Shown here: in pieces, positions 6,001 through 10,968 of the stretch | Layout of the letters: every line of letters starts with the position of its first letter | How positions within the stretch are numbered: the stretch's first letter is position 1 | NCBI GenBank assembly: GCA_035591015.1 | Contig: JAXIUW010211509.1 | Location: forward strand, 1-10,968 | Direction of reading: 5' to 3' | Length of the DNA: 10,968 nucleotides | From: Cephalothrix simula | Taxonomy: Eukaryota > Nemertea > Palaeonemertea > Archinemertea > Cephalotrichidae | Position numbers and translations under genes: made by a program | The notes under the pieces: model-generated | What the model was told of the DNA's origin: nothing | Seen by the model: the letters and a program-made list of their open reading frames with translations, nothing else | The model's database searches: none

Positions 6001-8502
6001 TTCAACGTGCAACTTCGAACTGGAAGTAACCTACTGTAATTGGCAAAAGCGGGTACTGACGGTAACAGAGTGGAGATACAGATCAAGGCTTTCAGGACGA
6101 TAGTGTAACCCCATTTACAGTTCTTTTTTTTTGGTCCGTTTCGCTTCTTTTGTACCCGGATTTTAAACTCGTGTTACATTTATTCGAGACGGGATTGGAA
6201 TGAGCCTCATGAAAATGGGGCGCAACACGCTGTATAGCAATAAGTGCATGTTGATACCGCACTGTATCAACATCTAATAATGCACTTGTTAGTTAAAGTC
6301 ACCATATACAGGGGGTGCTGATATGTGGGGATTCCAGGCTATGGCCACTCATTGGCCAGCCATAGCGGGACTAACGTCGTTTTGCCGGTTTTTAGATGTC
6401 CCCGCCATGCGGGGATAACGGCTGTTAATTTTGAATTTTTGGTCTCAGTTTTGCCGCGATGGGGTGCTCTACCTATTATTGAGTAGATATGCCATAGTAG
6501 TATCGTTGCATTATTGAGTAGAGTTTATCACCTAGAACAGTTTGATATTTGACAGTGTCACATAAACAACATTTGCGTGCGAAATCCGGCATATAGAGTT
6601 CAGGCGTAGCGTATCTTACCATTTTTAATTTTCCCCGCGGGGTGGGGACCTACGCTATCCCTCACATATGCCACCCCGCCCTCTGCGGTGACTTGAATTG
6701 ACTAGTGCATAACTATTTTGTGAAACAAATCACATGAATTGAACCGGTTACATGAAAATCTTACAGGGTTTTATAATTAAATTGTCTAATTGCAGAACAT
6801 AACAAGACTAATGTTCTGTTCTCTATTTTCAAGGGTCCTTAAACAAGTATTTAACCACCATATTGAAAAGCGAAAAGGAGAATTAAAATTGGTAAGAATT
6901 AAATTTTATTTTTCACGCTAAATGATTGAATCGTCGTCACTGCCAGGATATATGACGTTTAAATTTTTCATCCCTGTTAAAAAATATTCATCATTTTTAA
7001 AATAATTTAAGAACGTAAAACTGCATGTATCATGATTCGTTAGACGTTGTTGGTTCGTCGTCTAATCAACGTTTATTGTATGTTAGTCTTAGTCATACAA
7101 TACCACAAAAATTCGTGGTTCGTCATTTACTGACCGTGGGTGGGTGGGGGGCGTTGAAGATAGTCTTTGACGGACTTGAACCCGGGGACTTGAAGGGCGC
7201 ATAAAACTCGACAGTTGACACAGATATGTTTTCCTCTTATTTACAATATACCTAAACTAAAATATGTAAATGGAAAAGTTCAATAGAGCAATGTCGATTC
7301 TAGGAAATAATACTTGGCTAATACCTAGGTTTTCTGCTTTCAAGATAGTTACGAGCTATTGTAGTATCAAACCATAATGGTTAATACATGTATAATTACG
7401 ATGCTACTATAAAAGTCACAAGGTAAGAATTTCCGCTCTAACAACCTTGACTGAATTCGTAATTAATCCTATTCATTTTATACATTTTCAGAGTAGAATG
7501 CGCGAATTCATCAGTAAGCTAAGGGAAGATCTCCAAATCCCGTTGGATGACGGTGACCTGGATGATTATGATTTAATGGAGAGTAAAACCTTTGATGATA
7601 TTGATAGCGGTAAATATGGCTATCACAATGGTGCTAACGGTTATCAGGAGGAATCTATGATAACCGCTGATGATCATATTGTTGAAGAATCTGCTCCTAA
7701 ATCATTATTTAGTGACCACCACATGCCAAAAAGTGATACATACGGGGGATCACGTTCATCATTACGTGAAAATGAAAACGTACCGTCGAGACAAGGATCG
7801 CGTACCTCACTAAGAAGTGCAGTACAAGATGATGTTAGATCATCCCCGTTAGGATCACGAGCCTCTTTACGTGAAGGTGATCATAAGGTTGGATCATACG
7901 ATGATCTAAAAAATGAATTTGAAGAGAAAGGATCAAATTTTGGTTCGAAATCGACCCTTCGTGATAACAAGTCTCCAATGGGATCCCGGTCCTCGCTAAG
8001 AAGCGCCGTGCGTGATGATACAGAAGCTGAAACGCATGCTGTTTCAAAAACTCCAACTCCTCAGGGTTCTGGTGTATCTCTTCGTGATAATAGTCCGTCA
8101 CACGCTGAAGAAAAGGCTTCCAAAAATAGCTCGCACCCATCTTTACGCGATGAGGATGCGCCACCAGCCCCAAAGCCTCGTGCACGCGTTCACATGTCGG
8201 AAGATGTGAGTTTTATCGATGATGATAATGATAAATTGGTTGATAAAATGAACGGTTTAAAAACAAATGATGATGGAGATGAAAACGATGATGCTTGTTC
8301 AGTGATGACAACTGATACAATGCGGTCAGAGGACTTGAAATCTGAAGATAAATGGATGAAAGATAAAGGTACTTTCGGAATGACACTAAAACCAGGACAG
8401 TTAGATATGACGTTAATAAAAACGCATCCGAAACCAAGGCAACGGAGCACACCAAAGAAGGAAGCGAAAGAATTAAATTCCGGAAGTGATGATGACTTTT
8501 GA
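5..8502 (+). CDS. SPATA7: SPATA7-like ciliary protein, nine-exon gene (spliced)
   Basis: Joining 5-56, 365-448, 570-617, 1089-1180, 2500-3296, 3379-3423, 4815-4892, 6834-6891 and 7492-8502 gives one open frame of 754 codons plus stop, with every junction GT-AG and phase-compatible. Conserved blocks, in order: YGP at residues 19-21, NMNAHYKKL at 33-41, RRE-LK near 67-72, GDILDDH at 182-188, TPRTLKT at 199-205 followed by LSQTRNY, then SRKI, YLEFVSDVT at 379-387, GLYTNR at 394-399, FNHHIEK, and MREFISKLREDL at 421-432. These line up in the same order with human SPATA7 as I remember it (about 600 residues). Known of the family: SPATA7 works at the photoreceptor connecting cilium with RPGRIP1 and its loss causes retinal dystrophy. 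Here a ciliary role is inferred from homology. No membrane segment or signal peptide is seen. The protein is longer than human mainly through its C-terminal tail. The start is uncertain, because only four bases lie upstream. Confidence 0.92.
57..364 (+). other. intron 1 (308 nt)
   Basis: AT-rich intron with donor GTGAGT and acceptor TTCCAG. It holds no recognisable gene, repeat or RNA. The forward open frame that crosses 243-452 is a chance frame that overlaps exon 2 in the wrong register. Confidence 0.75.
365..448 (+). CDS. SPATA7: SPATA7-like exon 2 (YGP and NMNAHYKKL block)
   Basis: Codes for residues 18-46 (both end codons split). It begins with YGPGK and ends with CLVRDNMNAHYKKLSKVK, which parallels the human QLVKNHMAVHYNKILSAK stretch closely enough to fix the frame. 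The acceptor is TTCCAG and the donor is GTAAGT, a near-ideal site. Length is 84 nt, so skipping it would keep the frame. The region is positively charged. Its function in the family is not known to me. Confidence 0.88.
570..617 (+). CDS. SPATA7: SPATA7-like exon 3 (48-nt microexon)
   Basis: Codes for residues 46-62 (both end codons split), reading SVDSGPPKALATSQK. It sits where human SPATA7 has AVDCSVPVSVSTSIK, so the SVD/AVD start and overall length agree. The acceptor is TTTCAG at 569 and the donor is AAG|GTTGGT, somewhat weak. It keeps the frame if skipped (16 codons). Without the flanking match it would be too short to call. Confidence 0.85.
618..1088 (+). other. intron 3 (471 nt)
   Basis: Donor GTTGGT, acceptor TTTCAG after a pyrimidine-rich tract. 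I see no gene, RNA or clear repeat within it. Several short open stretches are uninformative. Confidence 0.75.
1089..1180 (+). CDS. SPATA7: SPATA7-like exon 4 (basic RRE-LK block)
   Basis: Codes for residues 62-92. It starts VRDRNRREALKRATSR and continues into a Ser/Ala/Arg-rich linker ending SPRTP. Human SPATA7 has YADQQRREKLKKELAQ at the same place. The human segment is predicted helical and this one is shorter before turning to low complexity. The exon ends at a phase-0 donor, CCG|GTAAAT. Reading past the donor stays open to a stop at 1307-1309, inside the foldback element in intron 4, so a retained intron would add an unrelated tail. Confidence 0.88.
1495..1698. repeat. Inner inverted repeat B of the foldback element
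   Basis: 1495-1520 is the exact reverse complement of 1673-1698 (key words GGTTGTTTGGCATATC and GATATGCCAAACAACC). The pairing continues less perfectly inward to about 1545 and 1648 through ATGACCCAAAT and its partner. About 100 nt of loop remain. Confidence 0.85.
1714..1768. repeat. Perfect 20-bp hairpin C of the foldback element
   Basis: 1714-1733 and 1749-1768 are exact reverse complements (ATTCTGGTACCCCTCGCCTG on the left) with a 15-nt loop. The direct word GCTAGTTAT flanks the hairpin at about 1704 and 1770, which may be the trace of this hairpin inserting into an older element. Confidence 0.85.
2281..2370 (-). repeat. possible tRNA-derived SINE head (degenerate)
   Basis: On the minus strand, 2368-2358 reads TAGTCTAATGG, like a tRNA A box. 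Downstream, GTAAG-TTCGAAC-TTTAC forms a canonical five-pair T arm with a seven-base loop and a B-box-like core at 2297-2291. A-to-B spacing is about 70 nt instead of about 45, and no acceptor stem forms, so this is not a working tRNA gene. A decayed tRNA-derived SINE is the best reading, but chance is possible. Confidence 0.3.
2500..3296 (+). CDS. SPATA7: SPATA7-like exon 5 (TPRTLKT core block)
   Basis: Codes for residues 93-358, the largest internal exon. It opens with a low-complexity Asn/Ser/Gly/Tyr segment containing MNYTSGS repeats (about residues 131-155). It then carries the best-conserved SPATA7 block: AGDILDDH (181-188), TPRTLKT (199-205), and KSRLSQTRNYNPPPKK (208-223). Human has the same order, with SGDLLDKH, TPRTLKT and LSQYRYYTPAKRK. 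The rest is Ser/Asn/Gln-rich, probably disordered, with a WIKDQANKA stretch resembling a human WDEIKDDAL stretch. The donor is set at 3297 (GTACGT), because only that site lets exon 6 read through. The apparent donor at 3301 puts exon 6 in a frame with a stop. Confidence 0.9.
2614..2688 (+). repeat. 21-nt in-frame tandem repeat (MNYTSGS)
   Basis: Three full copies (2614-2634, 2635-2655, 2656-2676) and a partial fourth encode MNYTSGS, MNYTSGS, LNYTGGS and VNYN. Copies differ mostly at third codon positions, so the array is old enough for synonymous drift while the peptide is kept. It lies in a presumed disordered segment before the conserved block. Confidence 0.9.
3297..3378 (+). other. intron 5 (82 nt, shortest intron)
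   Basis: Donor GTACGT after GA, acceptor AATTTCAG. The position is required by reading frame. If unspliced, the frame stops at 3304-3306, cutting the protein before the YLEF block. Confidence 0.75.
3379..3423 (+). CDS. SPATA7: SPATA7-like exon 6 (45-nt microexon, SRKI)
   Basis: Codes for residues 358-373 (end codons split), SILGRTSKSRKISQ. Human SPATA7 has STRKI just ahead of its DEEELLYL block, matching SRKI-SQTEDELKYL across the exon 6-7 join. The other two frames contain stops, so the phase is certain. The donor GTAAGT is strong. At 45 nt it is frame-neutral if skipped. Confidence 0.85.
3505..3865. repeat. CpG-rich repeat cluster 1 (GCGACTT / GGATACGC units)
   Basis: Two clear unit copies share CTAGGTC-TAGGTCAAATTTT then GGATACGCAACATGC, beginning near 3582 and 3697 (period about 114 nt). 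Between and after them short words such as ATTCGCGAC, TGCGGATATGC and ACGCAA recur. The words are far richer in CpG than the surrounding DNA. The unit is related in reverse orientation to cluster 2 in intron 7. Confidence 0.7.
4265..4282. other. small GC-rich hairpin
   Basis: GTTCGG (4265-4270) pairs with CCGAAC (4277-4282) around a six-base loop. An outer GTCAGA/TCTGAC pair (4255-4260 and 4292-4297) could extend it. No function is assigned. Confidence 0.35.
4521..4582. repeat. imperfect direct repeat, TTTATGTAATAC...ACTAGGA
   Basis: 4521-4543 and 4566-4582 share TTTATGTAATAC and (A)CTAGGA, the first copy having a short extra ATGTA-like insert. A local duplication within intron 6. Confidence 0.6.
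4815..4892 (+). CDS. SPATA7: SPATA7-like exon 7 (YLEFVSDVT block)
   Basis: Codes for residues 373-399 (end codons split): EDELKYLEFVSDVTNDVLQ followed by RGLYTNR. This is the most diagnostic exon: human has EEELLYLSFIEDVTDEILK then LGLFSNR. It is probably helical, part of the C-terminal conserved unit with exons 8 and 9. The acceptor is TTTCAG at 4814 and the donor is AATAG|GTTTGT. It is 78 nt (26 codons), so skipping keeps the frame but removes the block. It lies between oppositely oriented repeat clusters. Confidence 0.93.
5200..5985. repeat. CpG-rich repeat cluster 2, inverted relative to cluster 1
   Basis: Recurring words are GCGTATCCGCA, GGAGAATACGCGA, ACATCCGCAAGTCGCG and TTGACCAAGACCTAG. 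Reverse-complementing 5640-5690 gives GCGACTTGCAGATGTACA followed by CTAGGT...GGTCAAATT, which matches cluster 1 near 3563-3602. A second comparable unit lies near 5786-5885. About 235 nt at 5400-5635 lack the words and look like an insertion. The peptide-like similarity of open frames in both clusters comes from the shared DNA repeat. Confidence 0.7.
5439..5476. other. 9-bp perfect inverted repeat in the non-repeat insert
   Basis: AGAGCTACT (5439-5447) and AGTAGCTCT (5468-5476) are exact reverse complements around a 20-nt loop, within the segment interrupting cluster 2. It may be a structural hairpin or chance. Confidence 0.45.
6280..6710. mobile_element. Second, diverged foldback-like element
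   Basis: The left end (ATGCACT at 6280-6286, AAGTCACC at 6296-6303, then GGGTGCTGATATGTGGGG) matches the reverse complement of the right end (AGTGCAT at 6704-6710, GGTGACTT at 6687-6694, then a TGGCATATGTGAGGGA-like part). Inside, CCCCGCCATGCGGGG and an AATTTTGAATTTTT-like run also have partners in the right half. The arms are diverged and no clear target duplication is visible. No coding capacity. It is unrelated in sequence to the element in intron 4 as far as I can see. Confidence 0.5.
6834..6891 (+). CDS. SPATA7: SPATA7-like exon 8 (VFNHHIEK block)
   Basis: Codes for residues 399-418: the last base of Arg399 then VLKQVFNHHIEKRKGELKL. Human has FLERLFERHIKQNKHL at this place. The exon is basic and probably helical, continuing the exon 7 helix. 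The acceptor AAG at 6833 is fixed by the split Arg codon. The donor TTG|GTAAGA is good. At 58 nt, skipping it alone would shift the frame. Confidence 0.9.
6892..7491 (+). other. intron 8 (600 nt)
   Basis: Donor GTAAGA, acceptor ATTTTCAG. It contains a small hairpin, TTAGACG (7040-7046) with CGTCTAA (7059-7065), and a G-rich run GGGTGGGTGGGGGG at 7138-7151 that could form a G-quadruplex. No gene or named repeat. Confidence 0.75.
7492..8502 (+). CDS. SPATA7: SPATA7-like exon 9 (MREFISKLREDL and repeat-bearing tail)
   Basis: Codes for residues 419-754 and the stop. It begins SRMREFISKLREDLQIPLDD, matching human KMRHLLHVLKVDLG and closing the conserved unit. An acidic segment follows (about 436-455), then a Ser/Arg repeat tail (504-638), a PPAPKPRARVH stretch, a second acidic tract (FIDDDND... 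to DENDD), and a basic patch HPKPRQRSTPKK just before the C-terminus GSDDDF. The frame is open upstream to an ATG at 7447, but the TTTTCAG acceptor at 7491 and the homology start place the exon at 7492. The tail after about residue 436 has no counterpart I recall in the human protein. It is probably disordered. Confidence 0.9.
   Translation, partial: SRMREFISKLREDLQIPLDDGDLDDYDLMESKTFDDIDSGKYGYHNGANGYQEESMITADDHIVEESAPKSLFSDHHMPKSDTYGGSRSSLRENENVPSRQGSRTSLRSAVQDDVRSSPLGSRASLREGDHKVGSYDDLKNEFEEKGSNFGSKSTLRDNKSPMGSRSSLRSAVRDDTEAETHAVSKTPTPQGSGVSLRDNSPSHAEEKASKNSSHPSLRDEDAPPAPKPRARVHMSEDVSFIDDDNDKLVDKMNGLKTNDDGDENDDACSVMTTDTMRSEDLKSEDKWMKDKGTFGMTLKPGQLDMTLIKTHPKPRQRSTPKKEAKELNSGSDDDF
7747..8151 (+). 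repeat. Seven GSRxSLR(E/D/S) repeats in the C-terminal tail
   Basis: Copies begin at 7747 GSRSSLRE, 7795 GSRTSLRS, 7852 GSRASLRE, 7942 GSKSTLRD, 7981 GSRSSLRS, 8065 GSGVSLRD and 8128 SSHPSLRD, spaced 13 to 30 codons apart. The invariant core is S/T-L-R. Copies 2 and 5 share the extension SAVQDD/SAVRDD, suggesting a block of repeats was duplicated. Codons differ between copies, so the array is old and the peptide looks kept. SLRE and SLRD fit the CK2 pattern S-x-x-D/E, and SLR fits the PKC pattern S-x-R; whether these are phosphorylated is inference. Confidence 0.9.
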
Positions 8503-8540
8503 GCCAAAAATTAAAAATCTTAGTTGTTGGAATTAACAAG

Positions 8541-8549
8541 TTATTTATT
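8541..8549 (+). promoter_or_regulatory. AU-rich element nonamer in 3' UTR
   Basis: TTATTTATT, the classic AU-rich instability nonamer, lies 39 nt after the stop. In such AT-rich DNA it may occur by chance. Confidence 0.35.
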
Positions 8550-8927
8550 GTTATGCAATGCATGAGATGATGAGTCATGGATACATTCTTGCAATAATCG
8601 GTTTGACTCATTGCAAAATAGCAATTGCAAACGTGATGCAAAATATTGATTCGAAGTTAATTGGTGCAAATATTTATCAGTGGTAGATTATAGACTGCTG
8701 AAGCTAAGATGCACTACGTTCGATAGACTAGTGCAGAAAGAACCGAGCCATTACCTAACTGCTTAGAAATATGATTCTGTGCATTATTTCAAACAGAGTT
8801 AGAAATGCTTGTAGAGGTTTTACTTTTAGTCGAGGGTTAAAAGAATTAGATACTCAAATCTTATATTTTATTTAATGATATTACATGTACACATGTATGA
8901 ATATTTAAGATAGTCATTTGTGTTCGT

Positions 8928-8933
8928 AATAAA
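8928..8933 (+). terminator. polyadenylation signal AATAAA
   Basis: First canonical AATAAA after the stop codon, 425 nt downstream. It is followed by a T/GT-rich stretch (8940-8965) of the kind that forms the downstream cleavage element. A second AATAAA at 10098-10103 could serve a longer isoform. Confidence 0.6.
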
Positions 8934-9280
8934 ATAGTCAGTCTCTGGTCTCGTTCTTCTTGTCATCTGGAGCTATCTATAGGACCTTTTAGCGAAAAAT
9001 TTTCCCGATGTCCTCTGAGAACTGAAAAACAAAATGGTGTCCTAAGATTTTGGAATGACCCCTTTAAGATTTCTGTGACCTATAAAACGATCAAAATGGA
9101 TTGTTTTTCACATTTTACATATTAGATTTCTTCTAACTCTCATAATTACTGTTATGGAGCCTATTTCTTTCTTTTCCCATGGTTTGTCTAAGGGACAAGA
9201 TAAGGTAAGTGACCCTAGAGAATCGAATGACACCGTCAGAACTCTGATGAATCAGGCATGGGCATACTGATTTTTAACTT

Positions 9281-9292
9281 TGCGCATGCGCG
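9281..9292. promoter_or_regulatory. NRF1-like palindrome TGCGCATGCGCG
   Basis: Fits the NRF1 consensus YGCGCAYGCGCR at all positions. It stands out in AT-rich DNA. Such sites usually sit in promoters, so it may belong to a neighbouring gene, but no transcription start is visible. Confidence 0.3.
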
Positions 9293-10713
9293 TATCTCCG
9301 AGTTTAACCATTTTACAATCAAATCATCCTACTCATTTGATTCCTGCAAAAACTGGCTATGATATATTGTGAAAATCTTGTACCTTGCTTAGACGAACCC
9401 TGCCCGCCGTAGATCGGATCTGCATTTTATACTTCTCATAACTAAGTTGCACATTTTAGTGTGGTCACGCTTTTACCTTGGAGAAGTCTAAATCACATAA
9501 TTCTTCGAGCGGATTTTTTAGGTCCTCTCGATAGATCCAGATTAACTAATTAGAATAAGCACATTTCCAATAATAATTTTCTTCTGTTTATCTTTTTTAA
9601 CTATTGGTACGACTGATTATGTTATCTGCAGCCACAAATATTTGTTAAATGTTAAGTATTTATTATTTATATTTCAATAATGTATAAGGACCTGTAAGGA
9701 CTGTATTTTTGTATAGGTCCCATATTTAATGGTTGTTACCCTACCCTTTTTAAAATGCACTTTTTACATTAATTTTTCATATTTTTAGAATAACATACAT
9801 TTGTATTTATATATTTAATAATTTGTCGTTCATAGTGCGAAATACATGTATTGCAACCGTTCTTTTAGGCCTATGTATTTTAAAGTTGAACAATAACACC
9901 GTCCATTTTTATATCATCATAATTTCCTTCTTTTACCCAAAATAACTTTTCCTAAATATTATTTTCCCTTAAAATTAATTTTTGTATGAATAAGTATAAA
10001 ATTACTATTTCTTCCCTATGTTTCCTTCAATTGTTATTGATTAAGAAATTTATTATGTTAATATATCATGAATTATTAATGAAATACATTGTCTATAAAT
10101 AAAACATAGATTTATATTTATAAGAAAATACTCATTTTTTGTTTACATATTTGTGACGTGTACAATTGTAATTGGTCAATTCCATCGTAAAATGGGGAAA
10201 TGATCAGATGATAATTTTGGTTATAATATTATTACAAATTTTTTTAGAAAGAAATATATTGTTTTAAACGTTTTGGACTTGTTTTAGGGGTCCTAAAGTT
10301 TAAAATATATCGAAAATTTATTTAAAAAGCTTTTTACCTCTAGGCGGCGCAACACCGGCTAAAATGTAATTTTGATGTACATTATACATACATGAAGGGG
10401 TCCCTGATACATGTAATGCTTTTAGAAAATACAGGTCTGGGGGTGGGGGGTCTGATAAATGACGTTTGAGAATTTTGACCTTTGTGCATAATTTGCGTGG
10501 AATCAACCCAATGATAAGATTTTTTGATTATAGTGTATGAACACCCAGCTCTGATCAGATTTTTAGTTTAGTTTCACAACATATGTTTGTCATCATTTGT
10601 CATGATCTTTTTATATCTATATAAATTCAATAATTCAAGAACAGAAGTGGAAAAAGCGATATTTTCCAGGGGCGTGTGATGAGTCGTACATTTTTCCAGT
10701 TCAATTGTTTACA

Positions 10714-10740
10714 GCATGACTCATGCTTTTTTTTGACTCA
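10714..10740. promoter_or_regulatory. paired AP-1-like sites (TGACTCA x2)
   Basis: TGACTCA at 10717-10723, inside the near-palindrome GCATGACTCATGC, and again at 10734-10740. A one-mismatch copy lies near 10680. The spacing of 17 bp and the clustering suggest a bZIP-bound element, but no gene is tied to it. Confidence 0.3.
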
Positions 10741-10968
10741 TAATAATAATGGACTTTAATTTCATCCTCCCACGTTAATCCATGAATTACTCTCAATCAA
10801 AAGTGAAGGTCCTGATAATGGGACAAAGTTGGACAATCTGCAATCTTGCATTGCATTAGATGGAAAGGAAAACTCATACAACCCGAGAAATTATTAGGCG
10901 TTTTTACGCTATCAAATCAGATTTGATTTGTTCGAAAAAACGTTAAAATTTACTAATCCGCGTCTTTA

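Larger units (their letters stand above)
4893..6833 (+). other. intron 7 (1941 nt, longest intron)
   Basis: Donor GTTTGT, acceptor TTTTCAAG. It holds repeat cluster 2 (5200-5985, interrupted by unrelated sequence at about 5400-5635), a local hairpin near 6247-6287 (GTTGATAC/GTATCAAC with AAGTGCAT/ATGCACTT), and the foldback at 6280-6710. No gene is supported. Reverse-strand open frames at 5539-5896 come from the repeat. Confidence 0.8.
8503..8950 (+). other. 3' UTR of the SPATA7-like gene
   Basis: AT-rich sequence between the stop codon and the first polyadenylation signal. It contains an AU-rich nonamer at 8541 and an inverted pair ATGAGTCA (8570-8577) / TGACTCAT (8604-8611) that could form a stem with a 26-nt loop. 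The UTR end is inferred from the signal at 8928. Confidence 0.6.
8951..10968. other. downstream AT-rich non-coding region
   Basis: No convincing gene on either strand. Contents: an NRF1-like palindrome at 9281, very AT-rich DNA at 9580-10330 that may be an extended 3' UTR ending at the AATAAA at 10098, a G-rich run at 10439-10450, and AP-1-like sites near 10717. A start-plus-donor pair at 9179-9204 resembles a tiny first exon but has no support. Confidence 0.6.

Noticed and set aside
7447-7491. ATG-initiated extension upstream of exon 9
   Set aside because: These 15 codons include the pyrimidine tract and acceptor. Homology begins right at the splice site.
7835-8185. Antisense open frame of 116 codons across exon 9
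   Set aside because: It is the shadow of the repetitive Ser/Arg coding sequence. The plus strand has clear homology and splice support.
8190-8641. Two antisense open frames over the end of exon 9 and the 3' UTR
   Set aside because: Low-complexity Ser/Leu/His translations opposite Asp/Asn-rich codons, with no recognisable domain.
9179-9204. Possible tiny first coding exon (ATG followed by AAG|GTAAGT)
   Set aside because: Nine codons with a good donor but no acceptor, downstream exon or homology within the window.
10318-10506. Reverse open frame of 62 codons
   Set aside because: Short, no homology, and lies in AT-rich DNA with a G-rich run that creates a proline tract.

Overview
The window is eukaryotic: AT-rich, with GT-AG introns and short conserved exons in long non-coding stretches. 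The one gene I can support is a nine-exon, plus-strand homologue of SPATA7 (spermatogenesis-associated protein 7, the ciliary protein altered in human Leber congenital amaurosis type 3). It fills about three quarters of the window. Frequent TACATGTA-like words, two TAGGCCTA-like words and the divergence from the vertebrate protein suggest a marine invertebrate (echinoderm, mollusc or similar). The phylum cannot be fixed from this sequence.

The spliced reading frame is 5-56, 365-448, 570-617, 1089-1180, 2500-3296, 3379-3423, 4815-4892, 6834-6891 and 7492-8502. All splice phases agree and the product is 754 residues if the ATG at 5 is the start. Three blocks match vertebrate SPATA7 from memory: the N-terminal YGP / NM.AHY / RRE.LK blocks (exons 1-4), the GD.LD.H...TPRTLKT...LSQ.R.Y block (exon 5), and the YL.F..DVT...L..GL..NR...F..HI plus MR.....L..DL block (exons 6-9). 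The last exon adds a long acidic, Ser-rich tail with seven GSRxSLR-type repeats that I do not recognise from vertebrate SPATA7.

The introns hold most of the unusual DNA. Intron 4 carries a long foldback element (about 1208-2027) that folds into an outer stem with two inner hairpins, and further on a weak tRNA-like, SINE-like stretch. Introns 6 and 7 carry two CpG-rich repeat clusters related to each other in opposite orientation, on either side of the 78-nt, frame-preserving exon 7. Intron 7 also contains a second, more diverged foldback (6280-6710).

After the stop codon at 8500-8502 there is an AU-rich 3' UTR with a polyadenylation signal at 8928. The remaining two kilobases are AT-rich and show no convincing gene. 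They hold an NRF1-like palindrome and a pair of AP-1-like sites. I see no prokaryotic, viral or CRISPR-like system, and no multi-gene system: the window is one ciliary gene and its intronic repeats.
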